64,000 bases of DNA, taken from contig JBBDHG010000057.1 of NCBI GenBank assembly GCA_037951165.1, positions 11,682,001 to 11,746,000 on the forward strand, given 5' to 3'. The notes under the pieces were generated by a model. It had not been told where the DNA came from. It searched no databases and was given only the letters and a program-made list of their open reading frames with translations. The translations under genes were made by a program, and so were the position numbers. The stretch comes from Lophius americanus. Lineage: Eukaryota > Chordata > Actinopteri > Lophiiformes > Lophiidae. This document shows, piece after piece, positions 24,246 to 37,438 of this stretch; the stretch's first letter is position 1; each line of letters opens with the position of its first letter.

Positions 24246-24954
24246 TTTATTACTCATCATTACATCACCTTTCCATGTGTGAGTCCCTACATTATTGCAT
24301 CTACAAAATTTAAAACGAGATATGGGAGTGCAATTCTGCAAAATCAAAAACCTTATCCAGCCGTTAATTTTCTGCACTGCTGCCTATTCCAGAGCATTAG
24401 AGTAACATTAGATGCTTGGCGCAGAGAGAGGAGTGTCTTCTTTTGAAGGCAAAAAAAAGATTTTAAAAGATTTTAAAAAAAACATAAATCTCTATACCAC
24501 TGTCATTGCCATCAATCATATTTTACTAGATGTTTTGAAATATTGAACGTCTCCAAAGTAGATAGAGAGATTAGACATATTCCCCCAGGATGACATTCTA
24601 AAGCTCGTGAGAAAATGATTAATGACAGCTTTCACGGGAGCCTGTGTTTTGATCTTTTAGCGGACGATAAGGTGTAAGCAGTCAACAGTAAACACTTTGT
24701 CTGACAATGACACTAACAAAAGGTGGAGGAAGTTGCACTGAAACATAGCAGCCCCTCCACCCAATGCGTTTTCTGTTTAGAATCAGGTGTGCAGACGTGA
24801 GCTACTGCAGAAAGTGTGAGGAAATATGGGATTTGTTTTTGTGTGTAATTATCCGAAGCGCAGGAATCTTACAAAGAATGTGAGCCACACTTATCAATGT
24901 CCCCTTGGAATGGAGCAGATTATAATTTAAATGATCATTTTAAAGTGTGAATAT

Positions 24955-25016
24955 GAAGGTGAAGCTTTAAAAGGCGCTATATAAAATTAAGTTATTATTA
25001 TTATTATTATTATTAT
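24955..25016 (+). mobile_element. LINE 3'-terminus-like tail with (TTA)n
   Basis: aaaggcgctatataaaatta leads straight into a TTA microsatellite. Aaaggcgctatataaataaa followed by a short repeat is the typical 3' end of L2-type LINEs in fish. No coding part was seen upstream. Confidence 0.65.
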
Positions 25017-25221
25017 CATTAAGTCCTCAGAATATTTCTGTAGCTACACAGACAGCAGTGTTGGAGCATTCCACTTCATAGCCAGAGAAGATGTGGACTT
25101 GTTTTAGATGTGAAAAAAAAAGATATGTAAAAGCAGATATGAAATTACTTCATACTGCTTGTATAGTTTAATCCAAGAGTCTAGAAGCGCCGAGATCCCA
25201 GATTAATTATTAAGAACATCA

Positions 25222-25420
25222 GTTGCAGGAGCCTATCCCAGCTGACATTGAGCGAGAGGCGGGGTACAGCCAGGACAAGTCACCAGTTCAATACAGGACC
25301 GACACATTGAGACAAAACAACCATTCACACCTTCAGACAATTTAGAGTTATTCATTTCAACCTCGGTCATTATTTTGGGATCGTGGGTGGAAGTCTGAGT
25401 ACCCAGAGGAACCTGGCAAA
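25222..25420 (+). repeat. Abundant teleost interspersed repeat (partial)
   Basis: It contains gagcctatcccagctgacat, gagcgagaggcggggtacag, ccattcacac and gacaatttagag in the standard order. The head (catccattttct...) is missing. Confidence 0.8.
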
Positions 25421-26197
25421 CGTAGAGAGCAGGTGCTCTGAAAATAAAGGTTCCCCATTAATGTGCCTGCCACAAATGTTTAATACCTGTAGCCCTACCC
25501 CTGATGAACATGTACATATGCATAGACTCCATAGGTTGACATTTATGGAATAAAAAAATGATCCATTATGATCCATTTAGCCTGGCAAACTAAAAAGTAA
25601 GACTATATAGCCAGGTTTCCATTCTATCAAATATTGCACTCTGGCTAAAAGGAAGTGAATGTAAGGTTAAAGGCTGATAGCCAACTGTACTAGTTGACCA
25701 CATCAGTTCAACCGCATTGGCTTTTTTAATCTAAAACCCATCAGTTTGTCTTGTCAGATTATTTGTTTATTAACATGATTATATAAAATATAAAACTATT
25801 AGCAAACCATGTTTTTAATTTCCTTTTGGGAATCTTCAGCACTCCCAGGCTGTTACCTGCCACCGCCTATTCTGCGAGAGAGCAGTTCTACCCACTTCAC
25901 CAGCATATCCTTCTTGTTTCACAATCTAATATTAAAACAATCTCACACGCCCCCACCCGCCCCCTGGGGTTAAGCACTACATCCATTTGGGAATTAGTGA
26001 GTTCAGTGATTTGACACTGAGATTAGTGGAGTAGAAAACGTTTGTAGATTATTCTTAAAGGTGAGAATTATTGAGAATACAGAGCCATTTTGTTGGTAGT
26101 TATTGTTAAGGTCATATCAACCAACTCCAAGCTTTCAAAAAATGTTCGTGACACATATATTAATTTTGAAAGAAAGAAAAAAGAATCCTGTATTAGT

Positions 26198-26426
26198 CAA
26201 ATAGAGTCATACACAATACAACATAGTGAAATTACTTCTCTGCATTTGACCTATCCCTGAGGGAGCAGCAGGCAGCCCCTTGTGGAGCTGCCCAGGGACC
26301 TAAGGTTTCAGGGTCTTGGTCAAGGACCCTACGACAAGTAGACGCTGGTGGGATTTGAACCGGCTACCTTCCAATCTTCTTGATTGGGAGACGTCCGCTC
26401 TACCCACTGAGCCACAGCCACCCCTT
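26198..26426 (-). mobile_element. tRNA-derived SINE (antisense, near complete)
   Basis: The reverse complement begins with the tRNA-like head gtggctcagtgggtagagcg (A box) and ccggttcaaatcccacc (B box). A body through ggtccttgaccaagaccctg follows, and then a tail ending near actatgttgtattgtgtat. Both polymerase III boxes look well preserved. The same tail is found alone at 31620-31725. Confidence 0.88.
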
Positions 26427-28224
26427 GATTACGTAAATTATATATCAATGAATTCAATTATATAAACATTTATATTTACACATAAATATCTGACACAGAC
26501 AAAAATGAAAAGACTGAACCAACCAGAGCTTTGAAAGCAAAGTGACAGAGGACATGAGGAGAAAGACAGAAACTAAGGAGAGAAGATGATGAAGACAATG
26601 AGCGACGAAGAGCAGGTACGGTGGTCTATTCAGTAAAGATAGCCTGTCCACTAAGCCAGACTTCTTACACTTAGTCTGACTTATTTTCTGTAAATTTAGT
26701 TTCATAAGTTCTTTACCATTCACAATCTGTTATACAACATTTGTGTCAAACTAACACTTGGACTGACACATCTTTGAACTAAATATAATTCAATAAAAAT
26801 AAAATGTTACCAAACAAATAGACAAACAGATGGCAAGAAGCTGTAAAATAAATAGATAGGGGCATGGCCATATACAGGGTTTTAGATACCAAGCACCAAA
26901 AGACGAGGCTCCTAGAAGAGCTTTTGTGGTTTTTACTGGTGTATTGTGCCTCACATAGCTCAACAGTAAACGAGCAAGCCTCACCGACTAAGAGTGCGAT
27001 CTCAGTAGCGCTGTGGTTCAGATCCACCCTGAGGCTATTTTATCACATCTTCCCTCCAAATGCCCTCCGTCAGTCTTCAGTTATTTGTTCAAAAATAAAT
27101 GTACTGTACACCACAGCCAAAGAAAAAGAATATCGATACAACGTAATTAAGTATTGGGTAAAGCAGAGATGAATAGATATCTCAATAGCCTTCAGGATCT
27201 CTTTTAACAATGTTGAGGGATCTTTTAGGAGGGATGATGGTTATCATTTAAATTTTTCAATATAACTCAAGAATGAAATGTTGAAGACCTGAACCAGTCT
27301 CATTTAAGCACAGCAAGTAAATAATTACCTTTACATTTAGCTGCCAGTTATGTATTCAATATAATATATTGATCTTGACAGATAATTGATCGAGGATATC
27401 GATTTTAACATTACATATCACCATAGACGTTTAACATTAATGGCCAAAATACAATAGTATGTATGTGCTAGTCTAGGGTTATCTCTTTGAGTAAATCGAA
27501 TATAACATTGAAATCTATGGTTCAATATTATAATTTGAACCATCTCGTACATCTTGTATGTATAGATCTTATTCTATCCATACACCTACGGCCAGCAGCA
27601 AATGTATAAATTGTCTAACATTAGTCTCTAAAAATGCCTTTAAATCTCCACAGGGAGTGGGTCCTCTTCCATTTTGGCTACCATGCTTGTACAGTAGCCT
27701 AGAAAGGATTATAGTTACTATTAAGAAGAAGAAAAAGACAAAGAAGTTGAAATATTGCCATCAAAGGAAACATGAAGACCTGACTTGGGAAACCATCGAG
27801 GAGTAAATGTTGGGGTCTGCCCAGCCCATCCAGAAGATTAAACTCAGCAGGTTATCGATGGCCGCAAGGTGCCGAGTGCTCACTCCCTTGTCGGTTGCAT
27901 TTCCTCCATGGCAGGGCAACACAACCTTCTCTAGATTGGCTTCAAAATGGTTGGGGGAAGGTGTCGCCATCCCGTCCTGGACTGTCAACATTCTTTACTC
28001 TACGATGGAGTTATCGGACTGGCACTGTGCAGTTATCTGATTAGTTGTATTAGTCGGGTCTTTATTTTACTTTTCTGACGTCAAGGTTTAATTGGGTTTC
28101 ATCGTACTAAATAAAAAGGCACAGCGCCGCCATGAAAACGCTAGCACAATACGGAACAAACAATAGTATTGGTTATCTTACATCTGCACTTTATTTTATC
28201 ATTTATAAAAATTGCTAGCTAAAG

Positions 28225-28320
28225 GAACCTCATCACTTGACAGGATACTGTATGCCATCTAAATGAAGGCCACTGTAGATTCTTTGATAGGGAAGGCTGA
28301 ATTGATGTGTAATATAAATT
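28225..28320 (+). repeat. Unassigned dispersed repeat, copy B
   Basis: Diverged partner of 8055-8180 in the same orientation. It follows a more GC-rich stretch (27780-28150) of unknown nature. Confidence 0.6.
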
Positions 28321-29124
28321 CCAAGAGGAGGATAATAGAAAATATCATAACCTGTGATGATGACGACACCCATTAGAGTATTGATATCCTTGTAGCAGAT
28401 ATCTATGGTTTCTTTCTTTTTGTAGAATAAGTATATATCAATCTTTGTGTAAAACCTTCATCAACCTACATTGGTTAAATCCTTTTTACCACAACCCTCA
28501 TCCCTCCCCATCTTTTTCAACAGCCTGTAGTCCCTCTCAGAGCGGCACCATGGATGAAAGGTCAGATTCCATTTGATTGTAATGAGCGTCACTAAAATCA
28601 TAATGAGCTCCCACACTGGGTAATGGAAGTGTGAATCATTTTTAAATGAAATTTGCAATTTTATATCATCTTAGTAAGGTGCACCATCTGATGTCTTAGA
28701 TTAAACACCGCACAATAAAGAAATGGTGATCAATTAGATATGCAGTTTGAGCATACCGATACAGGAAAACAGGAGTGCAGTGCTTGTTTAGAACATGAAT
28801 TTTAAGCAGGTACAAAAATATTCTTGGCTGTCACTTTAAGGTTCTAAGAGCATGACAAGTATTAGGACAAACAAAGACAAAGTGATTATGTTTGAGTGAG
28901 ACAAACAGACACAAAGGAGTAAGAAGTCAATTCTTGCGAGACTTCATTGCACTTGGAATGCTATTGGATCGTTCCGGATGAAATTGTAATCTCACAGCTT
29001 AGATTATGTTTATCTTCGATCATTCTGGATCACATCTTTCAACCTGTGTTGCCTCCCATTCTTTGACATGTTAGTCCCGTTTTCCTCTTCTAGTTTGCAC
29101 ACTTTAATCAAAGAACATATATTC

Positions 29125-29440
29125 ATCCATTTTCTGTAAGCGTTTATCCTGTTCAGGGTCGCAGGGGGCTGATGCCAGTCCCAGATGACACTGGGTGAGA
29201 GGCAGGGTGCACCCTGGAGAAGGCGCCAGCTCATCACAGGACAGACAACCATTCACGTTCAAAATTCATATCTAAAGACAATTTAGATTCTCCAATTCAC
29301 CAGTACAATATGTTTAGTGACTGTGTGAGGAATCCAGAGTGAACCCATGAAAACATGTGGAAACATGCTAGAGAGGCTCCAAGGCCCGAGCTGGATTTGA
29401 ACCCCAAAGCTTCTTGCTGTGAAGCAACTGTGTTACCTGA
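29125..29440 (+). repeat. Abundant teleost interspersed repeat (long copy)
   Basis: The order is: head catccattttctgtaagcg, tatcctgttcagggtcgcag, gggtgagaggcagggtgcac, ccagctcatcacagga, acaaccattcac, gacaatttag, then ctggatttgaacccc and cttcttgctgtgaagcaac. The end resembles an antisense tRNA-like B box. This is the fullest copy in the window. Confidence 0.85.
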
Positions 29441-30204
29441 TCAAGGCGAAATATGAAGAAAAAACTAGATTCAACATTATTTTTCTGTTTATTCAATATA
29501 TTGTAGTTGCAGACTATGGTTTCCTATACGAATATAAATACATTAACGAAAACTTTATTTTCCACAATGTGGAAATTTACTGTGGGTTTCAACATGAAAA
29601 CTTGTTGTTAATACAAAAGACTGTACATCATCGCAGATAACAATACCATACAATTACAATTACCCAAAGACATACAGTGTGACTTATTTGATCAACTCAT
29701 TGCAGCAGTTCTTTTATATGGCATTGACCTTCCATAAATTTAAGTTTCGTACGACATTACTTTATGCAAACAAGCGTAGTTGAAATGGAGTTACAGAGAT
29801 GGCATGATTAATTACACATTAATCCGTTCTGCGAAACTTGTAAATTGTTTAAAGTTGATTTTTCCTTATGAGAGGTATCTGACATTGATTAGTCCAGCTA
29901 AAAGTATATCGTGGTCTTAATTCCGATGTGGAAGTCCTAATTTAGATGTCTCAGAGCGCAAATATGATCGCGACAATACTTCCGAACGATGTAGCTTTTG
30001 TTTAACTGCTGATCCAGGAGATGAGTTTCATTATTTGCTTGTTTGTTCTTTCTTTACCGAAAATAGCAAGGTTCCGTTTGGAAGTTATTATATTGGGTCC
30101 TAATTCAGACACATTTAAGAAGGTAATTTGTACCAGAGATGTTTCCTCCCAGAGTTCAAACACATGTAGTATAGCTGAATTGGTTATTAAAAAATTGCTG
30201 TGAA

Positions 30205-30285
30205 TGGTTTTCTACTCCGCCTCTCGCCCAAGGACTGGTGCGATTGATCTCTGTCCCCCTGTGACTCTGGACAGAAAATGGAATA
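30205..30285 (-). repeat. Abundant teleost interspersed repeat (antisense fragment)
   Basis: The reverse complement reads ccattttctgtccagagtca, then cacaggggga, then cttgggcgagaggcggag. This is the head and first third of the element. Confidence 0.75.
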
Positions 30286-30814
30286 GAATGAATTTGAAAC
30301 TTCTAAGTCTTTCCTGCCTGTCAGCCAATGTGCTGAGAAGCAGATGAAATCTGACAACAGTCAGATCAGTCATTTTTCGGATAGTATACGGATGAGTACT
30401 ATGATATAAATAGTTTATAGACCACGATCATTCCTACTGACGTACAGGGGAGGGTCAGCACTGGTCGCAACAAGAAGTCTTGTTGTGTAAGCTTATGAGA
30501 AAAGGACTTCTCTCCTGATCGATGATCGAAGTCATCATTCACATGTTCGTGGTTTAAATCAGGGTTACGTTTAGAGTAAAATACTCAAATAAAGGGTGAG
30601 AAGTTCAACGTGAAGCCATTGTTTGTGATGAATCCCACAGTATGTGCTTCGAGATGGGTCTCTATAGAACTGTGATTTTACAGTACAGATTTAGTTAGAA
30701 TGTCTGAAAAATAACACCTTACAGTTGGAAATTCGTGCCACTTCTTCTATCCTGATAAATTAGATTAATATGAAATCTGAATGGCTCTTCAGACTTATTA
30801 CAATGTGAAATGAT

Positions 30815-30837
30815 AAAAAAAAAAAAAAAAAAAAAAA
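30815..30837. repeat. Poly(A) run
   Basis: 23 consecutive A. No retroposon body was recognised immediately upstream. Confidence 0.95.
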
Positions 30838-31619
30838 TAGAATAAAAACAAAGCAATGAGTGCCACAATTTTCTTTTTAAAAATAGTCCATGATCTACGT
30901 GAGAATATCACAGCTTAAAAATTCACATTCACTGTACTTTTTGGTTATAGCTATCGGTAAACTAATAAATAAGTTAACTCAAACGTAGCTTTCTGTTACT
31001 TGTACACATACTTTGTCATTACATTTAAACCAAATTATATTGATTAACTGTCAGCAGTCAGGACAGGAAATTAACTTTAATTTCAAAATATCATGATACA
31101 CATATTCAATTAATATAAATTTTATTTATATATATATATATTATAATAATCAAATGGTTTGATCTTTATGAATAAGTTCTCAAAAACAACAACCTCAAAA
31201 CTGTACAGTTTTAGTTATGCTTGAATTTACATCTCTAAGCATCATTTTTATTATTTGCAAAGTACTTTAAAGAGTTGGCTTCACTTAAAAGTCTCAACAC
31301 TAATTGTATCAAAATAACGTAAAGTAAAATTGATTATTAAGTTGTTATGAGTGAAAAACTGGATCTGGCTTTGAAAGCTAGAATTTAATTATATACTTTT
31401 CTTTTGAGGCAATCAGTTTCATGATTTATCTTTTTTAAAGCAAAGCCAATTTATCACATTTTAGTGTTATATTCAAAACATTCGGTTAAACTCTGTTGTT
31501 ATTTTTTGTTGGGTTTTTTTGTTGTTTTTTAGCCACCTGAGGCAGCATCTCTTGGATTTCATTACCTTTAAATTAGGTCATGATGATGTTACACTGTTAA
31601 GGAAAAAGAAGAAGAAGAA

Positions 31620-31725
31620 GGGTTCAAATCCTTTATTGATGACATACAGCCATACACAGTACAACATAGTGAAACTATTTCTCTGCTTTTGACCCACCCC
31701 TAAGGGAGCAGCTGTTAAGCTGCAC
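31620..31725 (-). mobile_element. SINE 3' tail fragment (antisense)
   Basis: It shares tacacagtacaacatagtga, tctctgct/cttttgacc and ccct.agggagcag with the tail of the SINE at 26198-26426. The tRNA-like head is absent. Confidence 0.75.
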
Positions 31726-32509
31726 TTGACAGATTTTTTTACACGTCGCTCCAGTATATTGTTGTCCAGCTACACTAAGGCTGTAGTTTTGCTGAGTGAC
31801 ATAAATGCGGCATTTGTTTTGGTTCAGAAGGACGCCAGACGCTTTTGCACTATAATTTAAATAACATCCAGTATCAAATCTTAAGGAAATCATTAGGTAA
31901 ACCCTAAACCTTAAAAGGGCCTTTAATTCCTAATTCGCTGTTTACCTCGGTTGGACTCTCTCATCTCTCTATTTTACACAGTATATCTACTGCCAGAACC
32001 ATTTGGTGGACATTAACAATTTCCTGTCCCATGTCTGGGTTGACTCATTAGCATATGAAGGAGGCTGGAATATAACTGCCCCTTTAATTGATGGAAGATA
32101 ATTTATCTGGCCAATGTGCACTAGGGAAGTGGAGTGAATACAGAGAGTAATCCTTTCTGTTCTTTTCAATTTGAAATACGCTTTAATCAGCTGGTGTTTG
32201 ATGAAGTTCATTAATTTTTGCTTTTTTTTTAAATTTCATCACCTTTCATATGCTGTCACTTTACTAAAAGAAATATGTATTTCTATATATGAAGCTTGTC
32301 ATTATCAATGACTGATGTAATTTGCTGTCATTGTCTCCTGCTGAAGTCGGTGCCGCAGTCATTATGAGTGAATATTATTCATTATTGTGACTGATTTATA
32401 CAAATGATAATATATCTTCTTTTTTTAAAGCAGCCATTTTCTATGCAAGGAACACATTGACATCGTTGGTGGGCCTGCAGTGGGGTTATTTTAAAATTGG
32501 AAGCATGTA

Positions 32510-32655
32510 ATCAAAAACCTGGATTTTAACTCAACTCAAATTTTAATTATTATTCCACATTATGAAAAAACAGGATTGCATTAATAGGTGGCATTAATTG
32601 ATTTGTTTAGTCGACACATAGTAGTGATGATGTTATGCACAGAGAACTGACTGTT
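32510..32655 (+). repeat. Unassigned dispersed repeat, copy B
   Basis: Diverged partner of 19440-19580. It shares cctggattttaact and gcacagagaactga at matching spacing. Confidence 0.5.
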
Positions 32656-34489
32656 ATACAATCTCTTAGTTTATCACTAAGCTCTGGATTGAGCAGCCCT
32701 GAGAGAGTTTTGTTTTCCAGAACCGCTGATCTGAGTTGGTTCAACAAAAGCTATTATAAATGGAGCAGATACTGCGATTCACCATGGCAACCGGTTAGTC
32801 GCTATGGTCAGCATACAACACCCCATTTGAGCAGGAAGTTCTAACATCCTCACTAGAGTATATTTTTAAAAAGAAAATAGAAACACAGCTAAATTAGAGA
32901 AGAGAAAACTGGCGCGGGAGAAAATTGCCGCCTAAGTGAATGTATCTAGTTTGACTGCATTTTTCCAAAATATCCTATTTGAAAAGGTTGTGTGATGATT
33001 TTTAAGATAATTTAATATACATTTATTTCAAAAGAATTGAGTTAATCCTTTGTGGACAAAGAACTCATTTAATCTGGAACTGTTTCAGATTTCACCCCCC
33101 CTCACAATAGTAGAATGACGTCTCGGACCCTTGACCCAAATAAACTTGATGGATAGCAGATTAATTATTATACCTCACTTTGGTTTTAACCGTATGATAA
33201 TATCAGTCAGTGGCCCTTTTTCCAGTAGCTTTAATATTAAATATTAATTGATGACGTAGCAGCAACTTGCGTTTAAAAAAACAAACAAAAATTAAAAAAA
33301 AGCAAAGCAAACACTTATATCAGATGTGAGAGACGTCTACAGTGTAAGATGACAGCTCTGCTTGAAGCTCAGTCGGGAACAAATGAGGAGAGGTGAGCAC
33401 AGCAACCTATCAACAGCTGTCCTCAATTGTCCTGTCAATTGTCCGGTCTCTGACTGCATAGACTGACACAGTTGTGTCGCTCATTCTAAAAACATATATA
33501 TTAAATTAGCGTTTCTTTCCCCCCACAAGTCGGAATTTCATACCAGGCAGTTTAAATGCTAGTTTTTGATCTAAATTCAAATATAGCAGCAATAACTTTA
33601 TAACAAAGTGTGCATGTGCTACAAGCAAATCATGCTCCCATATTTCTGTTAGTACAAAGGGAACGTTTTCCTTTAATTTGCTTTCCTCGAACCCCTGAAG
33701 CAGATCTTTCATACCTCAGCACCTAAACGCTTGACTGCTTTCACCAGCTTGTAGCTAAGGGTCTTGAGAAGGTATCCTTCAGTGGGACTTTGCTCACTTG
33801 TGTTCTGGAGCTGATAAGTAGTGAGAATTAATTCAATTATTAAAGTTGTGACCACTAAAATAACAACCTCACAGGTATGTGAGGATAAGGAAGAGGACAT
33901 AGTGAAATGATGATTATTAACATGTGACTGAGCAATATCTTTCTCATACAAATAGATTTTTCCTAATTAAATTAACTTGAATAAATAAGCTTGAATTTTG
34001 TTTTGTCCGTCAGAGAGAGCATATAACAGCACAGATAAAGATGATCAATTTCACATCCCACTCTAGACCAAATGTCTCCAGAGAAGAGGGGCAGTACCCG
34101 GGGCTCTCCTTTACAGCCAATGATTCTAAGCCATACATATGTCTCTAGACGAGCCTTCACTATGGCCCCTTGTCTACTGCCACCAACTGTAATGTAAAGT
34201 TGCGTACCGAACCAAAGTGAAGGCCATCATTCAGATATGCAACCAATATGCAAGTATTTATTCACTATTCTTTTCTTCCAAAGTGAACAAAAGCTGTGGG
34301 AATATGAGGAGAGATCATTGCACAGTAGGTGAAACATAAGACCATATAGTGCATTCCCCCATGGGCCCAACTTCGAAGCAGTGCAAGGATACTGCTGGTA
34401 TCTCCCACCAATGAATCACTTGAGAGCGTTCATATATTAGAATACTCTAGAAATTTTATGGACATTTCACTTGTAGCAAAGCACCCAAG

Positions 34490-34935
34490 ACTAGTTCAAA
34501 GCAGTACTTGGACCAATTTCACCCAGATGTATTAAATTTGGTACACATGTGTATCATGTGAAGATACGAAAAAAAAGTACCTTTGTGATTTGATGTAAAC
34601 CTAACAGAAAGATGGCAATTTTGAATGTTTGGTGCAATTTTTTTTGGTGTATTCTACCTTTTACAGGCATTATACCTAAATTAACTCAATCAAGAGTTTA
34701 AGCCAGATCAACTTCAAATTTGGTGTGAGACATTTTAATAACTATAAGGATTCAAATGTATCAAAAGCCTGAGTTTTTGTTGAACAACCTGAGTGATATA
34801 GAGCAGTAAACCCTGGTGTCCTGCCATAAAACAAACTCCAATTTCATTGGACCGATCTGCCAAAAACTTCACATGATTGAAAGTCTGAATTGAAAAATTC
34901 AGCTTTTCTCATAGTGCCACCAGCTGGCAACAGGA
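34490..34935 (+). repeat. Non-coding dispersed repeat with gccaccagctggcaacagga end
   Basis: It contains attaaatttggtacacatgt, ccagatcaacttcaaatttg, gtgagacatttt and gtgccaccagctggcaacag. Sequences of this style are abundant in percomorph genomes and carry no protein. No inverted ends were identified. Confidence 0.55.
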
Positions 34936-36239
34936 AGTATGCCTTAAGTAAGAAATAGAACGGCAATAATATAAAATTTTATGTGCGGTGTGTATATCCC
35001 ATGAAAAGTCAGCGACGTCTCTACATGCAGGTATTCAATAGCCCAGTTGGCGCAGGTCTTCATGGCAACCTCGAGTTCAAGTGTCCTATTAGTACTGCTT
35101 GCAGCTTATTATTAAGCTTAATTATTTGTTGTTTTTTTTTCAAAGTTCTTCACAGTAATTTCAACAGCCCCTAGAAAAGCAATTGAAATCAGAACATATG
35201 TATACAACAGGGAGGGGTCTTTCCAAACCAAAAAGAAATGTGGATGAGGCCCAGACAGTTGAAGACAGATGGACATAGTAGTTTATTTTAATAGGAATGT
35301 ACAGGTCGGATTTATGAGGAAAATTTTGCGTATATGACGGAGTAGAATCTCAAGTATCATATCTCAACTAGAGACCGAGAACTGTAGGTGAAGTACTTGA
35401 AATATTGTGCCTTCTTGTAGTAGTTGGTTATTAAAATGTTGCTTCTATGGGATGACAATACCACCAGTGGCCTCATGCCAATCTGAGATTGAGAGCCCCG
35501 ATTTAGTAAAAATGTAATCTTTTATGCGATGATATGTTTTTGACACTGAACAAGGTACTGAAGAATGTCCTTAATTCTGAAGCAAGGAAAATCACATGTC
35601 TGTGAATTTTTTTCCAACCCACCACTTTCCCTTGTCCTTGATCTCAAGGTCATCAGAGAGAATTTTACCAGAAAAGTCTTACCTTTTACAATCTTTAGCT
35701 TGACTGAAAATATTGCAATAATGCATTATTTTCTTTAAAACAGATTCCCCAGCTCACCAATATTTTTAACAAGAAAGTCTAACATTTTTTCTAGGCCTCA
35801 ATTAATTTCTCACTTATAGTTTTCTCTCCACTGACCACATCACATGTTACAACTTAATTGGGGTTTATGAAATAATTGGGTTTTATTCGCAGAGTATAAG
35901 TGCACTCTGCCGCTGCAGCTATTATTTGTGATTCAGTCGGATGAGACAGGTATATTTTCCTCTTGGCGCTTGAATTTGCAAAAAGCACTTAAGCTGTAGG
36001 AATCTCTTTCTTCTCTTTTTTTCTATTAGTGCATAAGCAAAGAACACAGTATGGCAATGTCTTCATCTAATTTTGGAGATTACTGTGACTGCGGAACTTC
36101 ATTATTAATACTAGATGCTGGAAAATATATAATGTTGTGTTTATTTTCAATCCCGGTCCCTATGCTTGTTGTTGCTACATCTTAAGAAAGCCTGTACCAA
36201 TACATGAGGAATATATCAACCCTGTCAGACTGGTTGACA

Positions 36240-37050
36240 CCTATTCTGTTCTTGATATCTATCGACAAGATCTCAAGGTGCATTTGAGGTGAGACGAGTG
36301 TCCAGAACAGAGAGCTTAGAGTTGTGTCATTTCCTTTTGCAGATGATGTGATCTTGTCAGTCTGTGATCTTCGGTAACACTGTAGTGGATTCAGTTTGAG
36401 TTAGAAGCTGCTAGAATGAGAGTCATTATCTCAAAATCTGAGGCCATGGTTCTCTGCTGGAAAACGGTAGATTGTTAGATTGTCCATTTCGGGTTGGGGG
36501 TGAGTTGCTGCCTCATTCAAATCAGTTTAAAGCATCTTGGTTTCTTGTTCTTGGGGGATATGAAAATAGACTGTGATATGGACAGGCCATTCGGCGAGGC
36601 AGTTCCAGAAATAAAGTCAGTGTGGTGAGGAAAGAGCTGAGGCATAGATTTGAATATACCAGCCAATCTACCTTCCAACCCTCAAATAGGGTCATGAGCC
36701 TTTCGTACGGACCAAAAGAATGAAGTCAAGGATACAAGTGGCTGAAATGAGCTTCCTTTGTAGGATGGCTCTCTTCAGCCTGAGAGATACTGGGCGTAGC
36801 TTTAGACATGAGAAAGGGTCCCGTACTGGGTTTGGGTAACTGATCATGATACCTCCAGTACACCTCCCTTTGCAGGTAATCAACCAGGAGGAGAGCCCAG
36901 GGTAGGCTCAGAACTTGTTGCTGGGATTATATATCTCCTCTGGTCCTGGAATGGCTCTGAATTCCCTAAGAATGAGCCAGAGAGTATTGCGGGGGAGAGG
37001 GATGTCTACAAAATCCTTCTTAGCCTGCTGCCAAAGGCCATACTCAACTC
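36240..37050 (+). mobile_element. Decayed LINE ORF2, RT to C-terminus
   Basis: Frameshifted pieces appear in ORF2 order. First comes a part like DDVILSVCDL (near 36340), then LEAARMRVIISKSEAMVL (about 36403-36455), HLGFLFLGD, MKSRIQVAEMSFLCRM (about 36711-36758), FSLRDTGRSF, and near the end ESIAGERDVYKILLSLLP (about 36972-37025). These are the same landmarks as the copies at 7385, 41190 and 53815. Multiple frameshifts and stops make it a pseudogene. Confidence 0.85.
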
Positions 37051-37054
37051 CCAT

Positions 37055-37438
37055 ACTCAAAAAACATTAAACCGTTGTACTCAAAATATATGTATTTTAA
37101 TTATATCTAAAATTTTCATGTATTTGGATTACAACATTTTAACTTAAATGAACTAATAAACCTAATGTGATGCATTTTTATCATTAGATTATGGAACAAG
37201 TGAAATTAATATTTATGTAATAGTTCTTATATACCTTGTTTATTTTAAATATATCTCACATTCATAATCTCATGAATTTGAATGCATTGAATCCTGCTTC
37301 TTCTACAATGAAACTTATTTAAACTTTCTTCATGTAATGACTTAATTTAATTGTTTTCATAATAATGTAATTCTTGCTTATTCCATGAAATTTGAATACA
37401 TGTATTTATTTAAATATGATCAAATCATTTTTTTGAGT
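37055..37438. mobile_element. Candidate small inverted-repeat element (384 bp)
   Basis: The left end actcaaaaaacattaa and the reverse complement of the right end actcaaaaaaatgat match over about 11 of 12 outer bases. The inside is AT-rich with no frame. It sits directly at the 3' end of the LINE copy 36240-37050. Short, simple termini keep confidence low. Confidence 0.4.

Noticed and set aside
26340..26415. Possible tRNA gene on the minus strand
   Set aside because: A and B boxes are present, but the sequence continues into a SINE body and tail, so it is a retroposon head and not a functional tRNA gene.
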